Source: Kaistia sp. 32K
Lineage (GTDB): Bacteria > Pseudomonadota > Alphaproteobacteria > Rhizobiales > Kaistiaceae
Length of the DNA: 64,000 nucleotides
Direction of reading: 5' to 3'
NCBI RefSeq assembly: GCF_016629525.1
Contig: NZ_AP024269.1
Span: 868,001 to 932,000, forward strand
This document shows, in pieces, positions 8,915 to 17,342 of the stretch; position 1 is the first letter of the stretch, and each line of letters begins with the position of its first letter. A program made the translations under genes and the position numbers. Below the pieces are notes generated by a model that was not told the origin of the DNA, made no database searches, and worked only from the letters and a program-made list of their open reading frames with translations.

Positions 8915-9494
8915 GGTTTTCTCCATGGGGACGTTAGATCGAGGATGGGAAAATGAGGGCGTCCGCCCGCGCCGGTTCAAAGACGGGGCCGGGGAGGCGG
9001 TCGGCAATCTGCCTCTCCGCGCGCGGACGGGTCGGCGGCGAAAGGCGGGCATGCGGCGGGTGCCGCCGATGGCTCTGGCGGTTCACGTGTTTCATGCCGT
9101 CATTGCAGCACGAGCGAAGGCTGGAAAACGAGGCCGCGCGTATCCGGATTGGGCCGTCGCGAGGACTTTCCTTGCTCGAAGCCGGGCCGGGAACAGAAGA
9201 AAAAACCGAATAGCGATTTTCTCTATTTTGTTTGTCGTGTTGTGGTTGTTCCGTTTCCGTCGCGCGCGTTAGCGATGTGCAAGAAGAAAGCGGAGGGACG
9301 TCTCGGCCTCGACAGCGGCAAATCCGCGAAACGCTTTTTTATCCATCTCCGCTTCCTGCGAACCTACGCCCTAAGCGGAGGCGGAATGGCGGAAATCATT
9401 ATTTTTTGAGCGCGATTTGGGGTCGGGTCGGTCGAAATAACGGCGGCACTTCTGATATAACGGATGATGTCAGCCCGTTTTGGAGGCAACCGAC
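8915..9494. other. Intergenic region, no convincing gene
   Basis: About 580 bases between the divergent flavin reductase and the small ORF at 9495. ORFs here lack plausible starts or family sequence. The stretch 9210-9260 and 9390-9480 is more AT-rich than the genes and probably carries the promoters for both sides. An 8-bp inverted repeat CTCCGCTT/AAGCGGAG (9347-9354 and 9373-9380) is present with a separate T-run at about 9402-9408. I see no other feature. Confidence 0.5.
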
Positions 9495-9665
9495 GTGCAA
9501 AGTCAGACGGCCCAGATCATTGACCTCGCATCCTACCGGAAGGCAAGATTGCCGGAGCCGAAGGCTCCGCAGATGCCCTACGCGATGGCATCGATGCCGG
9601 TCGCCTGGATGCCGGTCTGGGTTCTGGTGCCCGTGCCGATGATGTCTCCCGTGGCAACCGCCTGA
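9495..9665 (+). CDS. Small protein with IIDLASYRKAR motif
   Basis: A 56-residue ORF from GTG 9495 with GGAGG about eight bases upstream. The N-terminal IIDLASYRKAR resembles a short motif seen in many small alphaproteobacterial proteins of unknown role. The C-terminal half is rich in Met, Pro, Val and Trp (AMASMPVAWMPVWVLVPVPMM) and could be a short hydrophobic or membrane-associated segment. It ends 13 bases before the XRE-cupin regulator, suggesting one transcript. The shared Met-Pro flavour with the Met-rich protein at 10379 is notable but may be coincidence. Confidence 0.6.
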   Translation: MQSQTAQIIDLASYRKARLPEPKAPQMPYAMASMPVAWMPVWVLVPVPMMSPVATA

Positions 9666-9678
9666 ACGGGGAGTGAGG

Positions 9679-10311
9679 ATGGCCCAGTGGGCGCCCGCCA
9701 TGATCGATGATGCCGCCGACGAAGTGGTCGCCGATACTTCCGGCGAGCTCGCGGCCCTGGTCGGTCGCAATCTGCGCCGTCTCCGCACCCGGCGTGGTCA
9801 TTCGCTGGAGCGTCTGGCCAAGCTGTCGGGCGTCAGCCGCGCCATGCTCTCGCAGATCGAGACCGGCAAGAGCGCGCCGACCATCAACCTGCTCTGGAAG
9901 GTGGCGACCGCGCTCGGCGTGCCGTTCGCGACGCTGATGAACGGCCAGGAGACGCGCGGCACGACGTTCCTGCCGCGCGACAAGGCCAAGATCCTCGCCT
10001 CCAGCGACGGCCGCTTCTCGTCGCGGGCGCTCTTCCCCTTCAGCGGCGAGCGCAAGGTCGAGTTCTACGAGCTGCGGCTCGCGCCGAACCATCGCGAGGA
10101 TGCGGATCCGCACGCGCCGGGGACACTGGAGAACCTCGTCGTCGCGCAGGGGACCATCGAGATCATCGCCGGCCGGGATGCGCCGCAGGTGCTGGGCGAG
10201 GGGGACGCGATCGCCTTCGAGGCCGACGTGCCGCACAGCTATCGCAATCTACGCGCGTCGGAAGCGGTGATCTATCTCGTCATGACCTATGTCGAGACGA
10301 TCTCGGGCTAG
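9679..10311 (+). CDS. XRE-family transcriptional regulator with C-terminal cupin domain
   Basis: A 210-residue DNA-binding regulator. A helix-turn-helix of the lambda-repressor type (VGRNLRRLRTRRGHSLERLAKLSGVSRAMLSQIETGKSAPTINLLWKVATAL) spans about residues 27-80, and a small cupin domain (ENLVVAQGTIEI, GEGDAIAFEADVPHSYRN) fills the C terminus, presumably sensing a small molecule. ATG 9679 is preceded by GGGGAG; GTG 9673 is an alternative. It is convergent with the Met-rich gene and follows a small ORF by 13 bases. Target genes are unknown; autoregulation is plausible. Confidence 0.9.
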   Translation: MAQWAPAMIDDAADEVVADTSGELAALVGRNLRRLRTRRGHSLERLAKLSGVSRAMLSQIETGKSAPTINLLWKVATALGVPFATLMNGQETRGTTFLPRDKAKILASSDGRFSSRALFPFSGERKVEFYELRLAPNHREDADPHAPGTLENLVVAQGTIEIIAGRDAPQVLGEGDAIAFEADVPHSYRNLRASEAVIYLVMTYVETISG

Positions 10312-10325
10312 GTCGCTGCGGCCAT

Positions 10326-10354
10326 AAAAAAAAGGGCCGCCCGACGGGCAGCCC
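10326..10354 (-). terminator. Rho-independent terminator of the Met-rich gene
   Basis: On the minus strand a 9-bp stem (GGGCTGCCC with GGGCGGCCC, one G-U pair, 3-nt loop GTC) is followed immediately by eight T. It lies 25 bases beyond the stop of the Met-rich gene and between the two convergent genes. Confidence 0.88.
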
Positions 10355-10378
10355 TCCAAGGTGCCGTGAAGCAGGCCG

Positions 10379-10738
10379 TCAGGCCTTCATTTCCATCATG
10401 CACATCATCATCGGCATGCCGCCCATGCTCATCATCATGGGCATGCCGACGCCCATCATGCTCATCATGCGGTTGCAGCAGTCCATGAACATTTCCTTGG
10501 ACATGCCTTCCATCGGCATCATCTCGCAGGTCATGCCCTTGTCGGTCATGGTGCAGGTCATCTTCGCCATCATCATGGGCATCGGCATCATGCCGCCCAT
10601 GGGCATCATGTTACCCATCGGCATCATGTTGCCCATCATCGGCATCATGCCGTTCATCATGCCCATTCCGGGCATCATGTTCTGCATGGGCATCGGCATC
10701 ATGGCGGGCATCGGCATCATCTGCATGGCATTGCTCAT
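10379..10738 (-). CDS. Extremely methionine-rich small protein with five cysteines
   Basis: A 119-residue protein with 55 Met by my count (46%), built of MMPM, MGNMMPM and MPMMM units. There is one more complex central segment with CTMTDKGMTCEMMPMEG and FMDCCNRMMS, giving five Cys overall. No signal peptide or family is recognisable. ATG 10738 has GGAG eight bases upstream; the longer frame adds an unrelated leader. The strong own terminator and clear RBS argue that it is expressed. Met and Cys thioethers and thiols are soft ligands, so copper(I) binding or oxidant scavenging is a reasonable guess, not an assignment. Low-complexity codon use (ATG-rich) makes it stand out sharply. Confidence 0.8.
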   Translation of the reverse strand: MSNAMQMMPMPAMMPMPMQNMMPGMGMMNGMMPMMGNMMPMGNMMPMGGMMPMPMMMAKMTCTMTDKGMTCEMMPMEGMSKEMFMDCCNRMMSMMGVGMPMMMSMGGMPMMMCMMEMKA

Positions 10739-11242
10739 CTCAAAGTCTCCAGGATCTCTTTGGCGGCCGCTGCCGTCCATGTCTGGGCATCTAGACCTGC
10801 CCCTTCCGTCGGGCAATGGACCATTTTCGCGGCGCTGACGTTTCCTCCTAGCGAGCGGACAGGGTGTCGCAGGAGCGAACGGCGGCGATGAAGATTTCGA
10901 TCTTTCGTCTGCTATAGCGGAATCGATAATTCGCGGCAGCGAGATTTTGGCGCGTGGGATGGCGTTGTTCGAACATCTTGGCGCGGGGCGGTCGCAAGCA
11001 GCAAATTTCTGCCATCGGCGATTCCGTCAGGCTGAAGCCTTGCCAACGCGATGCCTTCCTCTACGGAGCCGGCTTCGCAACGTGCGCGGGTGGCGGATGG
11101 TCGGGCAACAATCGAAGGGATGGTTGTGCCGGTAAAGGAAGTCGGTGAACCTTCACATTCACAAGCACTTGTCCTATCGTGGCTTAAAATCAACCCCGCT
11201 TAGAATTCGCATTCTAAAAGTACGGATCTAGAGAGTATTCCT
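10739..11242. other. Divergent intergenic region
   Basis: About 500 bases between the Met-rich gene and the CMD-family gene. Short ORFs inside lack family sequence. The last 100 bases before 11243 are AT-richer and hold an inverted repeat (listed separately). The minus-strand half should contain the Met-rich gene promoter, but I could not settle its position; a CTATAG string lies near 10911-10916. Confidence 0.5.
11200..11217. promoter_or_regulatory. Inverted repeat upstream of the CMD-family gene
   Basis: TTAGAAT-TCGC-ATTCTAA, a perfect 7-bp inverted repeat with 4-bp spacer, ends 25 bases before the ATG at 11243. Its placement suggests an operator or a promoter-overlapping site. The half-sites resemble the iron-control element of rhizobial Irr, but the spacing differs. 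Confidence 0.5.
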
Positions 11243-11809
11243 ATGCCCATTTCTTCGTTTGATTGGAATTCTTCTGCCGCATCGCCTGAAATCGTCGAGC
11301 TGGCGAAGGCGGAGCAGGAGCGGGCGGGGCGCATCACCAACATGAAGGGCGTGCTGCTGCATTCGGCCCCGGCGTTCCATTTGTTCGGCGCCGTCCTGCC
11401 CCTGAAGCAGAGCCTGCAGAAGCGTCTCGGCGCGCGCGCCGTCGACATCTTCTCGCTGGCGATCTCCGAGGATGCGCAGTGCCTGCTGTGCTCGCTCTAT
11501 TTCCGCCGCGCGCTCAAGGCGCATGGCGTCGATCCCGACAGCTACGAGCCGACCGAGGATGAGGCTGCGCTGATCGAGATCGGCCATCGCATCGCCGCCG
11601 AGCCGACTTCGCACCATGCCGCGCCGCCCGAGGGCCTGAAGGGGCTCGAAGCCCGGCATGGCGCGGAAATCGTGGTCGCCGTCGTCGCCTATGGCTCGGC
11701 GATGCTCGCGACCAACCGGCTGAACACGACGCTCGGCATTCCGATCGACGAGGATCTTCTGACGGCCGCCGATGTCGCCGGCCTTGCCTCCAAGGCAAGC
11801 GCCGCCTGA
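11243..11809 (+). CDS. Carboxymuconolactone decarboxylase (AhpD-like) family protein
   Basis: A 188-residue helical protein. The central CxxC motif (FSLAISEDAQCLLCSLYFRRAL, about residues 73-95) and the C-terminal YGSAMLATNRLNTTLGIPIDEDL match the CMD/AhpD-like pattern. In that pattern the Cys pair acts in peroxide reduction or thiol transfer and the end reads A-N-R-x-N-x-x-L-G-V-P. The usual His four residues after the second Cys is replaced by Phe, so catalysis is uncertain. It has an upstream palindrome and a strong terminator, so it is probably a single-gene unit. Confidence 0.7.
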   Translation: MPISSFDWNSSAASPEIVELAKAEQERAGRITNMKGVLLHSAPAFHLFGAVLPLKQSLQKRLGARAVDIFSLAISEDAQCLLCSLYFRRALKAHGVDPDSYEPTEDEAALIEIGHRIAAEPTSHHAAPPEGLKGLEARHGAEIVVAVVAYGSAMLATNRLNTTLGIPIDEDLLTAADVAGLASKASAA

Positions 11810-11834
11810 ACCATTGGGATGGGCTGAGGTTTGC

Positions 11835-11872
11835 GAGGCCGGAGAGCGGGCGCTCTCCGGCCTCGCCTTTTT
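11835..11872 (+). terminator. Strong rho-independent terminator
   Basis: A perfect 13-bp stem (GAGGCCGGAGAGC with GCTCTCCGGCCTC, loop GGGC) is followed by GCC and a run of five T. It ends the CMD-family gene just before the convergent oxidase gene. Confidence 0.93.
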
Positions 11873-13036
11873 CTAGCCCTGCGGCAGGTTCCAGACGCCC
11901 GGCAGCGCCAGGGTGTTGCGGTCGAAGCGGAAGGCGGAAATGTCCGCCGGCGTCTCGCCATCGGTCAGGAGCTCGGCGAGCGTCCGGCCGATCACGGAGG
12001 CGAACTTGAAAGCGTGGGTGGCGCCGACCACGCAGACGGCGTTCGGATGGCCGGGAAGCCGGTCGAGCACGAAATCGCCGTCCGGCGTATGCGTCAGCAG
12101 GCAGGTCTTGGTGTAGAGGAGCGGCCCGGCCGCCCTCGGGATGTGATCGGCCAGGAAGCGCAGCACATCCCTCTCGTTCTTCTCATCCGGTTCGAAGCCG
12201 CGGGTGTCCGGGTGGGTCGGATGGAAGCGATCCTTGGCGATCTTGACGCCCGCGGCGCCATAGACGGGGAAGCCGTAATAGTTGTCGTGGATCATCCAGA
12301 TCCAGACCGGAAAGCGCTCCGGCGCGAATTCCTCCAGATGCGGGCTCGCGACATAGCTGACCTGCTCATGCGTCACCTGGAGCGGCAGTTCGAGCCCGAA
12401 ATGCGCCAGCAGCCGGTTCGTCCACGGTCCGGCGGCGATCACCAGCTTCTCCGCCTGGAAACGACGTCCGCCGGCCGCGATCTCGTAGCCGCCATTCACC
12501 TGCCGGATCTCGTCGATTGGCATGTTGTCGACGAGCGTCGCGCCGTTGCGGCGGGCGAGGCGGCGATGCGCCTCGTTCGCCTTGATGGCGGCGACCAGAC
12601 CGCCATCCGGCTGGTAGACGGCGTGGACCGTGTCGTCGAACTGGAACTGCGGAAAGCGGCGGCGGAGCTCCGCCGGATCGAGACTGTCATACGCGACGCC
12701 GCAGGCCGCCATGCTGTCGTTGTAGGCGCTCTCGTCGAGCGTCGTCTTCTCCGGCCAGAAATTCAGTTCCCCCGTCTTCAGGACCAACTGCTCGCCGCTA
12801 TCCGCCTCGACCGCTTCCCAGGCCGCGTAGGCCTGCTGGGCGAAACGCACATAGGGGACCGTGTGGTAGGTCTTGCGGATGATCCGCGAGTGGTCGTGCG
12901 ATTCACCACGCCCATGCCCGAGCTCGAACTGCTCGAGGCCCAGCACGTCGCCTCCCGCCTGGCGCGACAGCCAGTAGCAGGCGGCGCTGCCGAGCCCGCC
13001 CAGTCCCAGGACCGCGTAGGTGAAGCTGTCTTTCAT
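11873..13036 (-). CDS. Sarcosine oxidase / N-methyltryptophan oxidase-like flavoenzyme
   Basis: A 387-residue monomeric sarcosine oxidase-family protein that would oxidatively demethylate an N-methyl amino acid or similar secondary amine, giving formaldehyde and H2O2. It has the FAD motif VLGLGGLGSAACYWLS (about residues 8-23), the ExFELGHGRGESHDHSRIIR segment typical of the family, and Cys312 in CLLTHTPDGDFVLD, matching the Cys that carries covalent FAD in MSOX. The start at 13036 (MKDSFTYAVL) is set by the Rossmann strand. It is divergent from hydantoinase A, and the shared promoter region carries two IclR-type candidate sites. Sarcosine as substrate is plausible but unproven. Confidence 0.87.
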   Translation of the reverse strand: MKDSFTYAVLGLGGLGSAACYWLSRQAGGDVLGLEQFELGHGRGESHDHSRIIRKTYHTVPYVRFAQQAYAAWEAVEADSGEQLVLKTGELNFWPEKTTLDESAYNDSMAACGVAYDSLDPAELRRRFPQFQFDDTVHAVYQPDGGLVAAIKANEAHRRLARRNGATLVDNMPIDEIRQVNGGYEIAAGGRRFQAEKLVIAAGPWTNRLLAHFGLELPLQVTHEQVSYVASPHLEEFAPERFPVWIWMIHDNYYGFPVYGAAGVKIAKDRFHPTHPDTRGFEPDEKNERDVLRFLADHIPRAAGPLLYTKTCLLTHTPDGDFVLDRLPGHPNAVCVVGATHAFKFASVIGRTLAELLTDGETPADISAFRFDRNTLALPGVWNLPQG

Positions 13037-13082
13037 GATGGGTTCCCAAGGCTGGAAGCGACGGCATTTTGCAATGCGCGAA

Positions 13083-13114
13083 AGTTCCAAATATTACAAC
13101 AGAGATCCGGAATA
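13083..13114. promoter_or_regulatory. Candidate IclR-regulon sites 1a and 1b
   Basis: Two copies of the recurring element lie in the divergent oxidase/hydantoinase promoter region. One is 13083-13093, reading TATTTGGAACT on the minus strand. The other is 13104-13114, GATCCGGAATA, with the half-site GGAATA. Both are within 50-80 bases of the oxidase start. Confidence 0.5.
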
Positions 13115-13273
13115 CGATACAAATTGCCTTTCTTTCTGCCGCTGCGCGGGTAAATTATGCTGGGCAAGACGTGCTTGATTTTGATCCGCTCCGTGGGCCG
13201 CGACGGGATCTCGCGTCGCCCGCGGTGACCATCTGGCCGTGCCGCGTTGCAGTTTGAAGGAGCGTTTTCGGCC

Positions 13274-15322
13274 ATGAGCCAGAAGTCCCTGCGTTACCGC
13301 CTTGGCGTAGACATCGGCGGCACCTTCACCGATGTCCTGGTCATGGAGGAGGAGAGCGGCCGGCTCGTCGCCCTGAAAGTCCCGTCCAACCGCAAGAACC
13401 CCGAGGATGCGATCCTCGCCGGCCTCGGCCAGCTCGACGAGCGCCACGACATCGGCGCGTCGGAGATCGTCTATTTCTCGCATGGCACGACGCTCGGCGT
13501 GAACACGCTCTTGGAGCGCGACGGCGCCGAGGTGGGTCTCCTGACCACCAAGGGATTCCGCGATATCCTCGAATTGCGGCGGCTGCGGCTGCCCAAGGCG
13601 AACGACCTCTTCGTGCCGCGCCCGCGCGCGCTGGCGCCGCGCCGCCGGGCGGCCGAAGTGGACGAGCGGATCGCCCAGGATGGCGAGGTCATCGTTCCGC
13701 TGAAGCGCGACGACGTGCTGTCTGCCGCCCGCCATCTGGTCGCGCAGGGCGCCTCGAACATCGCCATCTGCTTCTTGCATTCCTACCGCTTCCCGCATCA
13801 CGAACAGACGGCGAAGGCGTGGATCCTGGAAGAGTTCCCGGATCTCTACGTCATCGCCTCGTCCGATCTCTGGCCGCAGCAGCGCGAATATGAGCGCTGC
13901 CTCGTCAGCGTCATCAACGGCTATATCGGCGCCCGCATGCGCACCTATTTCGACACGCTGGAAGAGAAGACCCAGGCCGCCGGCCTCGAATGCCGCATCT
14001 TCTCGACCAAGTCGAACGGCGGTGTGATGGGCCTGGAGGCGGCCGGCGACCGGCCGGTCGAGACGCTGCTTTCCGGTCCCGCCTCGGGCGTGATCGGCGC
14101 CGCCTTCATTGGCCGGATGATCGGCGACGAGCGCCTCATCACGCTGGATATGGGCGGCACCAGCGTCGACATCGCCGTCGTTGACGGCGAGATCCCGTAT
14201 TCGACCGAAAATACGGTCGGCGATTTTCCGGTGCTGCTGCCGGCCGTCGACGTTTCCGCCATCGGCGCCGGTGGCGGCTCCGTCGCCTGGCTCGACGCGG
14301 AGGGCGTGCTGAAGGTGGGCCCGCGCAGCGCCGGTGCGATCCCGGGGCCGGCCTGCTATGGCCGCGGCGGCACCGAGCCGACCGTCACCGACGCCTATGC
14401 GCTGCTCGGCATCATGGCGCCGAGCGGCCTGCTCGGCGGCGAGATGAAGCTCGATATCAAGAAGGCGCGGGCGGCTCTGGCGACGCTGGGCGACCGGCTC
14501 GGCAAGACGCCGGAAGAGACCGCGGACGCGATCCTGCAGGTGGCGACCGCCAACATCTATGCCGAGCTGGTGCCGCAACTCGCCCGGCGCGGCGTCGATG
14601 CCGGAGAATTCTCGCTGCTCGCCTATGGCGCCGCGGGGCCGACGCATGTCTTCATGCTGGCGCGCGAGCTCAACATGCGGCGCGTGCTGGTGCCGCCGAC
14701 GCCGGGCCTGCTCTGCGCGCTCGGCTGCCTCGTCGCCGATCTCCGCGCCGATTTCGTGCGCAGCCTCTGGCAGGACGTGCGCGACCTCTCGGACGAGACG
14801 CTCACGGACTGCTACGCCGTGCTGGAGGACGAGGCGCGCGACTGGCTGGACAAGCAGCATGTCGACGTGACTGAGACCTACCTGATCCGCTCGGCCGACA
14901 TCTGCTATGTCGGCCAGTCGTTCGAGCTGAACGTCGTGTTCCCGGACGAGCCGCTGTCGGTGGAGGCGCTGCAGCGCTGGTTCCACGACCGCTACGAGCT
15001 CGTCTACGGCTTCGCCGATCGCAGCAATCCCATCCGCGTGCTGGAAGCGCGCGTGCAGGTCGTCGGCGTCACGCGCAAGCCGAATTTCGAGGCGCTCCGC
15101 CCCTTCGCGACCGTCAGCGACAAGCCCGTCTCGTCGCGTCCGATCTACGAACAGGGCAAGACCGTCACCGGCACGGTGCTGCAGCGTTCCTCGCTCCAGC
15201 CTGGTGACCGGTTCCACGGGCCGGCCGTGGTCGAGCAATACGACACCACCGTCTACGTGCCGGAGGGCTTCGAGGTCACGGTGGACAAATGGTTCAATCT
15301 CGTTGGGGAGCTGTCGCAATGA
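13274..15322 (+). CDS. hyuA: Hydantoinase/oxoprolinase family protein, subunit A
   Basis: A 682-residue ATP-dependent cyclic amidase subunit (HyuA family, shared with 5-oxoprolinase and acetone carboxylase beta). The N-terminal ASKHA-like nucleotide site reads LGVDIGGTFTDVLV (from residue 10) and HGTTLGVNTLLERDGAEVGLLTTKGF. The C-terminal half has LDMGGTSVDIAVV. ATG 13274 follows AAGGAGCG. It overlaps subunit B by 4 bases, so the two are made as a coupled pair. With a sarcosine-oxidase-like gene next door, an N-methylhydantoin-type ring is an attractive substrate, but other imides or lactams fit equally. Confidence 0.9.
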   Translation: MSQKSLRYRLGVDIGGTFTDVLVMEEESGRLVALKVPSNRKNPEDAILAGLGQLDERHDIGASEIVYFSHGTTLGVNTLLERDGAEVGLLTTKGFRDILELRRLRLPKANDLFVPRPRALAPRRRAAEVDERIAQDGEVIVPLKRDDVLSAARHLVAQGASNIAICFLHSYRFPHHEQTAKAWILEEFPDLYVIASSDLWPQQREYERCLVSVINGYIGARMRTYFDTLEEKTQAAGLECRIFSTKSNGGVMGLEAAGDRPVETLLSGPASGVIGAAFIGRMIGDERLITLDMGGTSVDIAVVDGEIPYSTENTVGDFPVLLPAVDVSAIGAGGGSVAWLDAEGVLKVGPRSAGAIPGPACYGRGGTEPTVTDAYALLGIMAPSGLLGGEMKLDIKKARAALATLGDRLGKTPEETADAILQVATANIYAELVPQLARRGVDAGEFSLLAYGAAGPTHVFMLARELNMRRVLVPPTPGLLCALGCLVADLRADFVRSLWQDVRDLSDETLTDCYAVLEDEARDWLDKQHVDVTETYLIRSADICYVGQSFELNVVFPDEPLSVEALQRWFHDRYELVYGFADRSNPIRVLEARVQVVGVTRKPNFEALRPFATVSDKPVSSRPIYEQGKTVTGTVLQRSSLQPGDRFHGPAVVEQYDTTVYVPEGFEVTVDKWFNLVGELSQ

Positions 15323-17340
15323 TCGAGGACAAGATCGGTCTGGAAATCCTCAGCAACCGCTTCCAGGCGACCGTTGACGAGATGGCCCAGGCGCTGTTCC
15401 GCACGGCGCATACCGTCTTCATCAAGGAGACGCAGGACTACGGCGCCGTGCTGGTCAGCCCGGGCGGCGAAGTCTTCGCGGCGTCGCGGCGCTACGGCGT
15501 GTTGATGATGGTCGGCATGCCGATGGATGATGCCATCAAGGCGATGGGCGACGACGTCCGCGAGGACGACGTCTTCATGACCAACGACCCCGAGGCGACC
15601 GGGGGCATGTGCACGCATCTCAACGACATCTTCCTGTGGAAGCCGATTTTCCATGGCGGCAAGCTGATCTGCTACGCATGGACCTTCGTGCACATGTCGG
15701 ATGTCGGCGGCCGCGTCTCCGGCAGCATCGCGCCGTCCAACCACGAGATCTACCAGGAAGGCATCCGCGTTCCGCCGCAGAAGCTCTTCAACCAGGGCAA
15801 GCTCGACGAAACCTTCCTGAAGATGTTCCTGGTCAACACCCGCACGGCCGACCAGAACTGGGGTGACATGAAGGCGTGCCTCGCCGCGCTTTCGACCGCC
15901 GAACGCCGGGTCAAGGAGCTGCTGGACCGCTTCGGCGCGGAAAAGATCAGCCAGGGCATCGTCGATGTGCTGAATTACGCCGAGATCCAGGCGAAGCGCG
16001 TGATTTCGAGCGTGCCCGACGGCGTCTACCGCTTCAGCGATTTCATCGAGGCGGACATGGTCGGGCAGGGGCTGCTGCGCGTCAATCTCAAGCTGACGAT
16101 CGCCGGCGGCGAGATGCACATGGACTTCACCGGCACGGCCCCGCAGGTCCGCGCGGCGCTCAACCTGCCGAGCTTCAGCAAGACCGGCCACTGGATGCTG
16201 ATCACCGGCGTCGTGAACTGGCTGTGCACGCGGGAGCCCAACATCGCCTATAACGCCGGCCTGGTCCGGCCGATGAAGGTGCATATCCCGAAGGGGACGA
16301 TCATCAATCCGGAGGCGGGCGCCGCCTATGGCGGGCGCTATTCGACCTCGCATAAGGTCTGCGACGTCATCATCGGCGCACTGTCGCAGGCGGTGCCGGA
16401 ACAGCTTCCGGCCACCGATTCCGGCCAGGGCTCGATCCTGCTGGTCTCGGTGCCCGACATGGCGACCGGCGAGACGCGGGTCAGCGTCATCCAGCCGCTG
16501 GTCGGCGGTTCGGGCGGGCGCCCGGTCGACGACGGCGTCGACGGCACCATGGTCATCCTGAATTTCTTGAAGAACGTCCCGACCGAGTTGCTCGAGCACG
16601 AGATGCCGAACCTCCTCATCCGCCGCTATTCGCTGCGCGAGGATTCCGGCGGTGCCGGCCGCTATCGCGGCGGCACCGGCTCGATCGTCGAATTCGAGAC
16701 CAACGTGCCTTTCACGACGATCACGGCCCGCAACATGGAGCGCTATTTGTTCCCGCCGGCGGGTCGCAAGGGCGGCACGCCGGGCACGACGGGCTTCACC
16801 ACGCTCAATCCGGACACCGACCATGAGCGCGACATCGGCAAGATCGACATCCTGGAGATGGACGCCGGCGACGTGCTGCGGATCGGAACCCAGGGCGGCG
16901 GCGGCTATGGCGATCCGCTGGAGCGGCCGGCCCAAACCGTCTGGGAAGATGTCCTCGACGAATATGTCTCGATCGACACCGCGCGCGAAAAATACGGCGT
17001 CGTCGGCACCCTGGCCGGCGGCCTCGACCTCGCCGCGACCGAGGCGCTGCGGAAGGAGATCCGCGAGCTTCGCGCCGGTGCGCCGTTGAAGGAGTTCGAT
17101 TTCGGACCGGTGCGCGAGGCCTATCACGCGCGCTGGCCGAGCGCCCTGCATGACGCGATCAGCGAGGCGACGCAGAACATGCCACGCGTGCAGCGGCAGG
17201 TTTCCTACCGCGCCCTCTACACCGAGATCGATCGTCGGCTCGACGCCGGCGAGACGGTGACGGCCGACGACGTGCCGGGTCTGCTCCTCTCGCTGCAATC
17301 GTCTGGCCGGCGGCGCGCACCGGCCTCGTCGAGACGCTGA
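15319..17340 (+). CDS. hyuB: Hydantoinase/oxoprolinase family protein, subunit B
   Basis: A 673-residue HyuB-family partner of the upstream subunit A. Typical landmarks are IGLEILSNRFQATVDEMAQALFRTAHTVFIKE at the start, MTNDPEATGGMCTHLNDIFL (metal-site region, about residues 92-112), TDSGQGSILLVSVPD, the GGRPVDDGVDG segment and a Gly-rich C terminus (QGGGGYGDPLERP). ATG 15319 overlaps the hyuA stop. It is followed 2 bases later by the GTG of the next flavoprotein, so transcription continues. Confidence 0.92.
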   Translation: MIEDKIGLEILSNRFQATVDEMAQALFRTAHTVFIKETQDYGAVLVSPGGEVFAASRRYGVLMMVGMPMDDAIKAMGDDVREDDVFMTNDPEATGGMCTHLNDIFLWKPIFHGGKLICYAWTFVHMSDVGGRVSGSIAPSNHEIYQEGIRVPPQKLFNQGKLDETFLKMFLVNTRTADQNWGDMKACLAALSTAERRVKELLDRFGAEKISQGIVDVLNYAEIQAKRVISSVPDGVYRFSDFIEADMVGQGLLRVNLKLTIAGGEMHMDFTGTAPQVRAALNLPSFSKTGHWMLITGVVNWLCTREPNIAYNAGLVRPMKVHIPKGTIINPEAGAAYGGRYSTSHKVCDVIIGALSQAVPEQLPATDSGQGSILLVSVPDMATGETRVSVIQPLVGGSGGRPVDDGVDGTMVILNFLKNVPTELLEHEMPNLLIRRYSLREDSGGAGRYRGGTGSIVEFETNVPFTTITARNMERYLFPPAGRKGGTPGTTGFTTLNPDTDHERDIGKIDILEMDAGDVLRIGTQGGGGYGDPLERPAQTVWEDVLDEYVSIDTAREKYGVVGTLAGGLDLAATEALRKEIRELRAGAPLKEFDFGPVREAYHARWPSALHDAISEATQNMPRVQRQVSYRALYTEIDRRLDAGETVTADDVPGLLLSLQSSGRRRAPASSRR

Positions 17341-17342
17341 CG

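Noticed and set aside
9347..9408. Terminator between flavin reductase and the small ORF
   Set aside because: The 8-bp inverted repeat has an 18-base loop and the T-run is over 20 bases away, which does not fit an intrinsic terminator.
10398..10838. Ile/Met-rich plus-strand ORF opposite the Met-rich gene
   Set aside because: It is the reverse complement of ATG-rich codons (CAT/ATC) and has no RBS; the minus-strand frame has RBS and terminator.
11200..11217. Irr/ICE iron-control box
   Set aside because: Half-sites match but the known box has three bases between TTAGAA and TTCTAA; here there are six, so I do not assign it.
13094..15319. 741-codon minus-strand ORF antisense to hyuA
   Set aside because: Composition is Arg/Asp/Gly/His-rich with no family sequence, typical of the antisense shadow of a high-GC gene.
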